A stretch of DNA of 32,335 nt from a bacterium (GTDB lineage: Bacteria; Arandabacterota; Arandabacteria; Arandabacterales; Arandabacteraceae): contig JALGZP010000046.1 in assembly GCA_025774845.1 (NCBI GenBank), forward strand, positions 1 to 32,335, read 5' to 3'. Below, one piece after another: positions 1 to 8,316 of this stretch. The translations under genes and the position numbers were made by a program. The notes under the pieces were generated by a model. That model was not told the origin of the DNA, ran no database searches, and saw nothing but the letters and a program-made list of their open reading frames with translations. The first letter of the stretch is position 1. Each line of letters starts with the position of its first letter.

Positions 1-985
1 TGTAGGCCTCGACACTGTCACGGAAAAGCCTCACGAGCGATCTTTCCGTTGAGGATCTGATTGCAACATAGCACTTGGTGCAGGTGTTTCGGATATCGAA
101 GTTCTCGCGGGCCTCTTTCTGGGTCTTGTACTCATGCTCGGGGAAGAACGAACATGCGTTCATGACGCCATCAGGCCGGATGATCAGGAAGCGCTCCCCG
201 GCCTTGCAGCCTGGGAAATTGCCGTCGTCCTGGAAAAACCGGAGAGTGTTCTTAAGAAGATGGCTCGAGCTCAAGACGGTATCCGAATGCTTCTTATGCT
301 CCACAAGGTAGTCTATGTGCCGCCTGAGCAGGTCGAGATCCTTCCCATCGGTTATACAGTATCCGCTGTCTCCGGTACGCAGTACACAGTAGGCACTGAA
401 GGCTATCTTCACGCCCCACTTCTCCGCCTGTTCCACCAGTCCGGGTATTTCGGAGAAATTGGCCTGTGTCAAAGCTGAATTGAGAACGATGTTGTTCTTC
501 CCGTACTTCTTAGCCATACGGGGGACCAGATCGCTGAGTTTGTCATAATGGCCTTTGATCTGACGGAAATCGTCATGTCTCTCATCGGGGAAGTCGAGCG
601 ACACCGAGAAGATATCTACGCCGGCCTCATTCAGGGACACATAGCGTTCCTCGGTCATCAACCACCAGTTGCTCACGCAGATCAACATCGGCAACCCGCT
701 TGGCCGCTTCACCGCCCGGACGATGTCTTCGAGGTCATCGCGGGTCAGAGGCTCACCACCTGAGAGCTGACAGGTGCTGATACTGAGTTCGTGGGAGAGA
801 CGTCTGTAGTCGTCGGGGCCCATAAGACCGTTCTCTTCCTTGAGCCCGCCCCTGTTACAGTGACGGCACATCGCCGGACACGAATACGTGACCTCGAAGG
901 AGACACACAGGGGTTTCTTTGCAAGCAGGTTCCCCGCCGAACGCAGTGCTGTCTTTACGGCCAGACCTGTTTTCATATCCCACAT
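1..985 (-). CDS. Radical SAM protein with C-terminal SPASM-like cysteines (partial, runs off window start)
   Basis: Hand translation of the minus strand from ATG at 985 (GTG at 994 is an alternative) is uninterrupted to the window edge. It contains VTYSCPAMCRHCNRGG (CxxxCxxC radical SAM motif), QLSGGEPL, and later cysteines (NACSFFPEHEYK...NTCTKCYVAIRS). It is absent from the ORF track because it is open at the edge. Confidence 0.85.
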   Translation of the reverse strand, partial: MWDMKTGLAVKTALRSAGNLLAKKPLCVSFEVTYSCPAMCRHCNRGGLKEENGLMGPDDYRRLSHELSISTCQLSGGEPLTRDDLEDIVRAVKRPSGLPMLICVSNWWLMTEERYVSLNEAGVDIFSVSLDFPDERHDDFRQIKGHYDKLSDLVPRMAKKYGKNNIVLNSALTQANFSEIPGLVEQAEKWGVKIAFSAYCVLRTGDSGYCITDGKDLDLLRRHIDYLVEHKKHSDTVLSSSHLLKNTLRFFQDDGNFPGCKAGERFLIIRPDGVMNACSFFPEHEYKTQKEARENFDIRNTCTKCYVAIRSSTERSLVRLFRDSVEAY

Positions 986-1117
986 ATCTACCACTTCGGG
1001 GACTGTCTGTCAACCGGCATGTCGGACCGGTAGCGACCCTCGGCTTGAGAGATTCTGTTTAGGGGTTGACGGCCAAATCGCGCTGTGATATTAGACACAT
1101 GATGCGGGAGGGTTCTC

Positions 1118-2080
1118 ATGAACACCTTTGAAGACCGGCTTGCACAGGTGGGTGCAAAGGGTCTCCACGCCAGTGATATAGAGATGATCCAGGTCAACCT
1201 GGGGCTCAAGTGCAACCAGGAATGCGTCCACTGCCACGTGAATGCAAGCCCTCATCGCGATGAGATGATGACCTGGCCGGTGATGGAGCGAATAGTCATC
1301 GTTGCGAGAAAGGCAAGGCCCAGACTCGTCGATCTGACCGGCGGTTCGCCCGAGCTCAATAAGCATTTCAGACGGTTCGTTGAAGCCCTCCACGGTGAGG
1401 GCCACACGGTCCAGGTCAGGACCAATCTGACGGTGCTCCTCGAGCCGGATATGGAGACGATGCCTGAGTTTCTTAAGGAGCACCGGATTCAACTGGTGGG
1501 TTCGATGCCGTGCTACCTCGAGGAGAATGTGTGTGCGCAGCGCGGTCAAGGTGCATATGCAAAGAGTATCGCGGCACTCAAGCTGCTTAACAGTCTGGGC
1601 TATGGTATCGACTCCGGCCTTGTACTCAATCTGATCTACAACCCCGCAGGCCCCATTCTACCACCGGGCCAGGCTGATCTTGAGGCCGACTACAGACGCG
1701 AGCTGGGGGAGCGTTTCGGAATAGGGTTCTCCAATCTGCTCACGATCGCCAATATGCCCATAGGGCGGTTCGGCGGCACGCTTGAGGAGCAGGGTCAGCT
1801 CGACCGGTACATGGAGCTCCTCCGGGACTCCTTTAACCCCTGCACCGTCGAGGGACTGATGTGCCGGCACCAGCTGAGCGTAGGCTGGGACGGCAGGCTC
1901 TATGACTGCGATTTCAATCTTGCGCTGGGACTCACGGTCGATCACGGCGCCCCCGATCACATAGAGCATTTCGATCTTACAGGACTTGCACAGCGGAGAG
2001 TCGTGACGGGGGATCATTGCTTCGGATGCACCGCGGGTCAGGGCTCCTCGTGCGGCGGCGCTCTCGCCTCTAATACCTGA
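1118..2080 (+). CDS. Radical SAM/Cys-rich domain protein, ArsS-like (arsenosugar biosynthesis / rSAM_SeCys-type family)
   Basis: VNLGLKCNQECVHCHVNASPHR (CxxxCxxC), DLTGGSPELN, and the C-terminal Cys-rich signature GDHCFGCTAGQGSSCGGA, typical of this family (recognised from memory). Confidence 0.8.
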   Translation: MNTFEDRLAQVGAKGLHASDIEMIQVNLGLKCNQECVHCHVNASPHRDEMMTWPVMERIVIVARKARPRLVDLTGGSPELNKHFRRFVEALHGEGHTVQVRTNLTVLLEPDMETMPEFLKEHRIQLVGSMPCYLEENVCAQRGQGAYAKSIAALKLLNSLGYGIDSGLVLNLIYNPAGPILPPGQADLEADYRRELGERFGIGFSNLLTIANMPIGRFGGTLEEQGQLDRYMELLRDSFNPCTVEGLMCRHQLSVGWDGRLYDCDFNLALGLTVDHGAPDHIEHFDLTGLAQRRVVTGDHCFGCTAGQGSSCGGALASNT

Positions 2081-3065
2081 CGTACTTCGAATCAGGATGC
2101 AGTGTTGCCCACTCACTCCAGGTGGTCACCGATCCCTCAATGGGGTCGAGTTCGCGATCAGCATAGTTGCCGGTGATGGAGGTAAGATGGGTGTCACCGT
2201 CTAACAAGAACCACATGCTCTCGGTTTCGTAGTCGTAGAGCACAAATCTCGTGAAGTAAGTCCAGCCACTCGCACTGAGGGTCAACACCCGGCCATCGAT
2301 CTCACGGCTGCTCACGGCAGCCAGATCCTCGAGTGGTCAGTAGGTGACGGCAACATGTTGACCGCCCACGATGTCATTTACAACTTCGAAACTGCAGAGT
2401 GCACCCGTTGGGTATGCCCTGGAGTCCCCGTCTATGCTTACCCCGATCACCTCGAGGTCAAGATGCGTTCCCGGATAGCCCGGATCCCCCGGCGAATGAT
2501 AATCGGGGTTGATCACAGGTCTTATCGCAAAGGGACCAAGGCCGTAAGCGAAACTCCGGGGTACCATATCAAAGTGTGTGACAGCATGGGTTATGTCCCA
2601 GATCTTACCCGTACGGTCGATAATCACGATCCGTCCCTGTATGGCAAAGACAGCGTCGGAGATGTCGCGATCAAACAACCCACTCGTGTCGGTAGCACTG
2701 ACGCGTGTCACATAGTCCGTGCCGTCGATAAAGGCGCTCACATCCCATAGGTAGACCCCGTCGTTCGCTCTACCCGAGTCAATGGCAGACCAGGTGGCTC
2801 CGCCATCGTCACTGTAGTCGAGGTCTATGACCAGGAGTTCCTGCTCGCCCGAATCGGGGTCGGTGGCCAACCACGTGATCAGTACGGAGTCGATGAAAGT
2901 CTCCCCGCCGTTGGGAGACGTGAGGGTCACATCAGGTGCATTGGGATCGGGCGCCGGTCCGCACTCCCTGGGCCCCGTACACTTGTCCCCGGCGCACCCG
3001 GCAAGTACCAGAACCGTGGCGGTCAAAATCGCCGGTATCTTAAAGGCTCTCATCATCTCATCCAC
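2070..3065 (-). CDS. DUF3179-like lipoprotein; candidate selenoprotein read through UGA at 2337..2339 (331 aa)
   Basis: ORFs 2337..3065 (242 aa) and 2070..2315 (81 aa) are in the same frame, separated by UGA plus 7 codons (PLEDLAA). The joined product reads ...VIGVSIDGDSRAYPTGALCSFEVVNDIVGGQHVAVTY-U-PLEDLAAVSSREIDGRVLTLSASGWTYFTRFVLYDYETESMWFLLDG...TTWSEWATLHPDSKYVRY, ending at TAG. This matches the DUF3179 pattern VTYCPL. The N-terminus has a signal peptide and lipobox (VLVLAGCAGDKC) followed by an Ig-like region (LTSPNGGETF). Confidence 0.8.
2298..2327 (-). promoter_or_regulatory. Candidate bacterial SECIS hairpin for the DUF3179-like gene
   Basis: Minus strand: GATCT-GGCTGC-CGTGA-GCAGCC-GTG-AGATC. 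A perfect 6-bp stem with a 5-nt loop (CGUGA, G at position 2) is extended by a perfect 5-bp stem across a 3-nt bulge. There are 20 nt between the UGA and the apical loop. Confidence 0.65.
2337..2339 (-). other. In-frame UGA, candidate selenocysteine codon (residue 243 counted from GTG 3065)
   Basis: Minus strand: GCC GTC ACC TAC TGA CCA CTC GAG. The UGA occupies the Cys position of the VTYCPL motif. Confidence 0.75.
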
Positions 3066-3230
3066 CTCCCTGTCCCCGGGCCTTCACGATAGCCTGATCT
3101 CAAACACTGCTTATCCTATTCAGTTACAATTGTTTAGATGTGTGAGTGTCCGGAGGGATTCATCAAAGGAGTTGCGGAATACACCCGCGGGGTTGTAGAA
3201 TGGGGGAGATCGAACCGGAAGTGAGGTCAG

Positions 3231-3470
3231 ATGGTCAGGAGCGTTATACGCGTTGTTGCTGTAAGTTTCCTTGTCTTTACCGGCTGCCTGGTGGTTTCCA
3301 CGCCTTCTTATGCTTACCTGGATCCGGGAACCGGCAGCTATATGCTCCAGTTGCTAATCGGGGTCCTCATCGGGGCGGCCTTTGCAATCAAGTTCTACTG
3401 GAAGAAGATCTGGTCCTTTCTAACCAACCGTCGCTCAAAACGTCAGAAGAATGAAGAAGAAGCCGAGTAA
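3231..3470 (+). CDS. Small membrane protein with YLDPGTGS motif
   Basis: 79 aa; signal/TM segment, then AYLDPGTGSYMLQLLIGVLIGAAFAIKFYWKKIWSF. Its 3' end overlaps the next CDS. Confidence 0.75.
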   Translation: MVRSVIRVVAVSFLVFTGCLVVSTPSYAYLDPGTGSYMLQLLIGVLIGAAFAIKFYWKKIWSFLTNRRSKRQKNEEEAE

Positions 3471-4848
3471 CGGCAGCATACCAGGTTCCTTTCGGGACCC
3501 AAGCGGTTTTCTTTTCTCCCGGGACGGCACACTCTTTCGCCAGGTCAATACCGTCTATAAAGATGACTACGAACACCTGATGCAATCAGGACTGTACCAG
3601 GCCCTGATCGAACGGGACCTGATGGTCCCCCACACCGAAGCAGACGTTCCCCCGGAGAGAGGGGAGGGCGCCTACAAAGTCATCCAGCCGGAGAGAATAC
3701 CTTTCATCTCCTATCCCTACGAGTGGTGCTTCACCCAGTTGAAACAGGCCGCTCTTACGACACTTGAGATCCAGAAGACTGCGTTCGATTTTGGAATGTC
3801 ACTAAAGGATGCGAGTACCTATAACATCCAGTTCTTTAAGGGCAAACCCGTTTTCATCGACACACTTTCTTTCGAGATGTACCCGGAAGGAGAACCCTGG
3901 GTTGCCTATCGTCAGTTCTGCCAGCACTTCCTTGCCCCGCTGGCGCTCATGGCCTACACCGATATCAGACTCAATCAACTGCTGCGGGTCTATATAGACG
4001 GGGTACCTCTGGACATGGCAAGCACACTTTTGCCGTTTTGGACGAGACTCAATTTCTCACTCCTCTCGCATCTTCATCTCCACTCGAAGAGTCAGAGTTA
4101 CTTCTCCGATAAATCCGTCGGCAAGCGCCGTTACAAGATGCGGCGGGTCTCATTCCTCGGGGTGATAAGCAGTCTTGAATCGGCCGTCAGGAAACTCAAG
4201 TGGAAGGCTAAGGGCACCGAGTGGGCGGATTACTACGATGACACCAACTACACACGGGGTGGTTTCCAGCACAAGCAGGAGATTGTAAGCGGGTTCCTGG
4301 AACGCGTGCAGCCGGCGAATGTGTGGGATCTCGGTGGGAACGTGGGAGTATTCAGCCGGATCGCATCTGATAAGCAAATACCGACGATATCCTTTGACGT
4401 GGATCCGTCGGCAGTTGAGAAGAACTACCTGGAATGCGTAAAGCGGGGCGAAACTCATCTACTGCCGCTTCTGCTTGATCTGGCTAATCCCAGTCCGGGT
4501 GTAGGATGGAGCAACAACGAACGAATGGCGCTTATTGAAAGAGGGCCTGCCGACGCGGTGCTTGCTCTTGCCCTGCTTCATCATCTTGCGATCTCAAACA
4601 ACCTGCCTTTCGGGATGATTGCCGAATTTCTGAGCGGGATCTGCAGGTTTCTCATCATCGAATACGTGCCAAAGACCGACTCACAGGTCAAACGCCTCCT
4701 GGTCGTGAGAGAGGACATCTTTACGGATTACACCCAGGAAGCCTTCGAGGCAGAGTTCAGGAAGAGATTCACCATACGTGAGAGCGTGCCTATAAAGGAC
4801 TCCGAGCGGACTCTCTACCTGATGGAGAGAGCAGAGGCTGAGTCTTGA
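3451..4848 (+). CDS. Class I SAM-dependent methyltransferase-like protein
   Basis: 465 aa; VWDLGGNVGVFSRIAS (motif I-like), ISFDVDPSAVEKNY, DAVLALALLHHLAI. Confidence 0.75.
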   Translation: MKKKPSNGSIPGSFRDPSGFLFSRDGTLFRQVNTVYKDDYEHLMQSGLYQALIERDLMVPHTEADVPPERGEGAYKVIQPERIPFISYPYEWCFTQLKQAALTTLEIQKTAFDFGMSLKDASTYNIQFFKGKPVFIDTLSFEMYPEGEPWVAYRQFCQHFLAPLALMAYTDIRLNQLLRVYIDGVPLDMASTLLPFWTRLNFSLLSHLHLHSKSQSYFSDKSVGKRRYKMRRVSFLGVISSLESAVRKLKWKAKGTEWADYYDDTNYTRGGFQHKQEIVSGFLERVQPANVWDLGGNVGVFSRIASDKQIPTISFDVDPSAVEKNYLECVKRGETHLLPLLLDLANPSPGVGWSNNERMALIERGPADAVLALALLHHLAISNNLPFGMIAEFLSGICRFLIIEYVPKTDSQVKRLLVVREDIFTDYTQEAFEAEFRKRFTIRESVPIKDSERTLYLMERAEAES

Positions 4849-6362
4849 AGAAGACCCTCGTGATCCATCCATTCCTGTTCGGCATCTTCCAGGTGCTCTT
4901 TCTCTTTTCCCATAACAAGAAGAGCATGTCTCTTGGCGAGATGGTCATTCCCGTCGTTGTGATAGGCCTGGCGGTGGCCGTGATTTTCCTGATCCTCCAG
5001 GCGATCATGAGGAACAGGATAAAGGCAGGCATAATCGTATCGAGTTTCGTGGTGCTCTTCTTCTCTTACGGTCATTTCCACAGCATGACCCGCGGCGTAA
5101 GACACAGGTACATGCTGCTCTTCTGGGCTGTGCTCTTTATCATTGCGCTCTACCTGACTTTAAGAACACGCCGGCCGCTTAAGGGTCTCACCAACTTCCT
5201 CAATGTTGTAGCCGTCTCGCTGGCCGTGATTTCACTGATTGACATAGGTGTTTATACGATCAGGCGGGATACCGCATGGTCGCGCGACACAATTGTGCTT
5301 GATGTGGAAAGCCATACCCAGGGAACGGGTGACACAGGTTCACTGCCGGATATCTACTACATAATCCTGGATCGATATGGGGGGGCCGCCAGCCTCAGCG
5401 AATTCTACGACTTCGATAACAGCAGATTCATGGGCTATCTGGCCGACAAGGGCTTCTATGTAGCAACCGAGAGCAAGGCCAACTACTTGAAGACTGCCCA
5501 TTCGCTTGCATCATCGCTTAACATGGAGTACATCAACTACCTTACTGAGGAGGTGGGGGAGGATTGCTCTGACTGGATGCCGCTCTTCACGCTTCTCCAG
5601 GACTATAAACTCTGGCGTTTCTTGAAGGCCAGAGGTTACAGGTTCTACCACTTCGGTGACTGGTGGGAGCCTACGACCCGCAACAAGTACGCTGACGTCA
5701 ATGTCAATTACTACTGGTTGTCAGAGTTTGCCACGGTTCTCTATGAGACCACAGCCTTTCTCCCCATCGGTGTTCGACTCGGAATCCTCGACAGCCGCAG
5801 GGAGCAATGGAAGCGGATTCGATACAAGTTCGATAAACTCGCCGAGATCGCCGACAACGGTGAGCCCGCGTTCGTGTTTGCACACATGCTTGTACCGCAT
5901 TCACCGTACGTGTTCGATAGCGACGGCGATTTCATTACGGAGAAGGAGAGTCTTACGCGAAGCGAGAGGGAGGGCTACATAGATCAGCTGGTATACACCA
6001 ATAAGCGGGTTATGGAATTGATCGATACCCTCGTCGCACGCTCGGAAGTCCCTCCGGTGATCGTATTACAGTCCGATGAGGGTCCGTTTCCCGAGCGCTA
6101 CAAAGAGGACGCGTATCGTTTCAGATGGACTGACGCTACGGATGAAGAGATCAAGCTGAAGATGCGGATACTCAATGCCTACCACCTGCCGGGTGCGCCC
6201 GACAGTGTACTGTATCCTTCGGTGTCACCTGTGAACTCATTTCGAATCGTCCTCAATACTTACTTCGGACAGGACCTGGAGTTACTGAGTGACGAGGTCT
6301 ACGCGTTTACGGATCACGATCATCTGTACAAGTTCTACAGCATAACGGAGGTGTTTGAGTGA
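4845..6362 (+). CDS. Membrane sulfatase / alkaline-phosphatase-superfamily protein
   Basis: 505 aa; several N-terminal TM segments, then LPDIYYIILDRYGGAASL, FAHMLVPHSPYVFD, VIVLQSDEGP. 4-bp overlap with the upstream gene. Confidence 0.7.
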   Translation: MKKTLVIHPFLFGIFQVLFLFSHNKKSMSLGEMVIPVVVIGLAVAVIFLILQAIMRNRIKAGIIVSSFVVLFFSYGHFHSMTRGVRHRYMLLFWAVLFIIALYLTLRTRRPLKGLTNFLNVVAVSLAVISLIDIGVYTIRRDTAWSRDTIVLDVESHTQGTGDTGSLPDIYYIILDRYGGAASLSEFYDFDNSRFMGYLADKGFYVATESKANYLKTAHSLASSLNMEYINYLTEEVGEDCSDWMPLFTLLQDYKLWRFLKARGYRFYHFGDWWEPTTRNKYADVNVNYYWLSEFATVLYETTAFLPIGVRLGILDSRREQWKRIRYKFDKLAEIADNGEPAFVFAHMLVPHSPYVFDSDGDFITEKESLTRSEREGYIDQLVYTNKRVMELIDTLVARSEVPPVIVLQSDEGPFPERYKEDAYRFRWTDATDEEIKLKMRILNAYHLPGAPDSVLYPSVSPVNSFRIVLNTYFGQDLELLSDEVYAFTDHDHLYKFYSITEVFE

Positions 6363-7651
6363 CGGCGAGACGAAACACGACTGTCGTTACACTTATCCTG
6401 ATGGTGATTGCAGTCCTGGCGATTTCGGTCGTTTACAGGGCGTATCGGTACCCCACGTTCGATGTGCTGGTGAACGACAGGGAGAGGGCGTACAGGGGAT
6501 ACACGCTGTTCACATTCACGATCGATGATATCGGCCAGGAGCTCACGAGCCCCAGTGCGATCTACCTCGTTGACAACGATGGGGAACAAGTACATCGGTG
6601 GAATGTGATGGGTTCGGTCCAGCTTGCCAAACTCAAGCGCGATGGGAACGTACTCTACAAGACCAGGGACCGATCCTTTAAGGAGAGGGCCGGACTTCGT
6701 GAGACGGATCCCTTCGGTAACATCCTCTGGTACTACAAGTCCTGGGCAGATCACGACTTCGATCTCCTTCCCGACGGCAATATGCTCATCCACTATATAG
6801 AAGACAAACCGGTGCCTGCCATCGGCACGGGGGATGTGCGGTGTCCCGGGATAGTCGAAGTGACCCTTGAAAAGGAGGTTGTGTGGAGTTGGCGGGGAGA
6901 AGACCACCTGGCCGAATTGACCGGCCTCCTGGGTATATCGTTTCCGATAAAAGAAAGTCAGGCGCGCCGGAGGGATGGCGTGCTTGACTGGGCGCACAGC
7001 AACACGTGCAGGGTGATTCCGGAAAATGCGAGCGGACACGAGGATTCCCGGTTCCGGGCGGGTAACATTCTTATCAGTTACCCCAACTTCAATACGATCG
7101 GCGTGATCGATAAGGATTCCGGCGAGATAGTGTGGGCGTGGGGTCCTGGAGAGCTGGATGGTCAGCATAACCCCGTGATGATGAGAAACGGTAACATCCT
7201 CGTATTCGATAACGGGACCGAACGCGGTTACTCGAGAGTGATTGAACTCGCACCGTTAGCCGAAGAGATCGTCTGGGAATACAGCGACAGTGAGTCACAG
7301 AAACCCAGATTCTTTGCCGGGTATACCAGCGGTTCGCAGCCGCTCCCCAATGGGAATGTCTTCATCTGCCAGTCGAGTTGCCGCCCCCCGAGTGTGGTCG
7401 CAAGGTTTTACGACATATTCCGGCGACGTGTACTCCGGAGGAAAACGGTCTGGAGCCGCCTGTTTGAAGTCAACCGGTCGAACGAGATCGTCTGGGAGAT
7501 GGTGGTTAACAGGAGCGGAGACGACAAACTTCATGCGGTCTACCAGGCCACCCGTTACTCTGAAGCCTATCTGCGCCCTCTGCTTGAGGCGCTTGAGAAG
7601 GCCAGGGACGCGGACGGAAGATCGTTGCGATCCTTACCCTACACGAGATAG
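6359..7651 (+). CDS. Arylsulfotransferase (ASST)-like beta-propeller protein
   Basis: 430 aa; N-terminal TM, repeated DGN/NGN blades (LLPDGNMLIHYIED, MMRNGNILVFDNG, PLPNGNVFICQS), WAHSNTCRVIPE and DGQHNPVMM. 4-bp overlap with the upstream gene. Confidence 0.7.
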   Translation: MTARRNTTVVTLILMVIAVLAISVVYRAYRYPTFDVLVNDRERAYRGYTLFTFTIDDIGQELTSPSAIYLVDNDGEQVHRWNVMGSVQLAKLKRDGNVLYKTRDRSFKERAGLRETDPFGNILWYYKSWADHDFDLLPDGNMLIHYIEDKPVPAIGTGDVRCPGIVEVTLEKEVVWSWRGEDHLAELTGLLGISFPIKESQARRRDGVLDWAHSNTCRVIPENASGHEDSRFRAGNILISYPNFNTIGVIDKDSGEIVWAWGPGELDGQHNPVMMRNGNILVFDNGTERGYSRVIELAPLAEEIVWEYSDSESQKPRFFAGYTSGSQPLPNGNVFICQSSCRPPSVVARFYDIFRRRVLRRKTVWSRLFEVNRSNEIVWEMVVNRSGDDKLHAVYQATRYSEAYLRPLLEALEKARDADGRSLRSLPYTR

Positions 7652-7661
7652 CGGCCAGGCG

Positions 7662-8303
7662 TCAGGCAGGTTCCACGATGAAGAGGAGATCCCCGTGTTT
7701 GACCTCAGTGGCGTCCTGGGGAATCGCACGCACTATCCTCGCCCGGGCAGGAAACTCCGGTTCGCCGGGATAGACTATGGGGTTGAAGCACTTCATCACT
7801 TCCACGAGAGCCAGTACGGTACCGCTCGATACCTGTGCATCCTTCTCCACGTAAGCCGGTGATTGTGGATTCGCCCTGCGGTAGAAGATACCGTCGGTCG
7901 GGGACTTGATCCCGAACATGCCTTCGGGTACACCATCCTCTGCGGTCTCTGTCTCACCCTCCACACGGGCGAATTCAGCACTCAGACCCGTCTCGGCCTT
8001 GGGGCTCACCGTAAAGAGCGGCTCACCGTATTCGACACGCTGTTTCCTGGTCTTAACATGAAGATGCGTTACGACACCGTGCCGGCCTTCCGGGATCACA
8101 AGATGGAAGTAACGTCTGAGTACAGTGAGATAGCCCACAAAGGAACCGGGTGTCACAAATGTCCCAACCGCGGGTGGTAAGTCAATGAAGCCGATTCCGG
8201 GGGAGAGCACATCAAAAGCACCATCGGGACCGCCGCTTTCCTTCACGATACAGGTCTTGGGCCGACCGACCAGTCTTACAATCTCTGCATCCTTGGACTG
8301 CAT
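7662..8303 (-). CDS. Biotin carboxyl carrier-type protein with two biotinyl/lipoyl-like domains
   Basis: 213 aa; C-terminal biotinylation-type motif VEVMKCFNPIVYPGE. A second, N-terminal domain-like stretch has VLRRYFHLVIP at the equivalent place. Confidence 0.7.
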   Translation of the reverse strand: MQSKDAEIVRLVGRPKTCIVKESGGPDGAFDVLSPGIGFIDLPPAVGTFVTPGSFVGYLTVLRRYFHLVIPEGRHGVVTHLHVKTRKQRVEYGEPLFTVSPKAETGLSAEFARVEGETETAEDGVPEGMFGIKSPTDGIFYRRANPQSPAYVEKDAQVSSGTVLALVEVMKCFNPIVYPGEPEFPARARIVRAIPQDATEVKHGDLLFIVEPA

Positions 8304-8316
8304 CTAAGTCCTCGCT

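Noticed and set aside
2070-3065. UGA in the DUF3179-like gene as a simple nonsense mutation/pseudogene
   Set aside because: The UGA falls exactly at the motif cysteine, the frame is preserved for about 88 more codons with family-like sequence, and a well-spaced hairpin follows. Not fully excludable without genome data.
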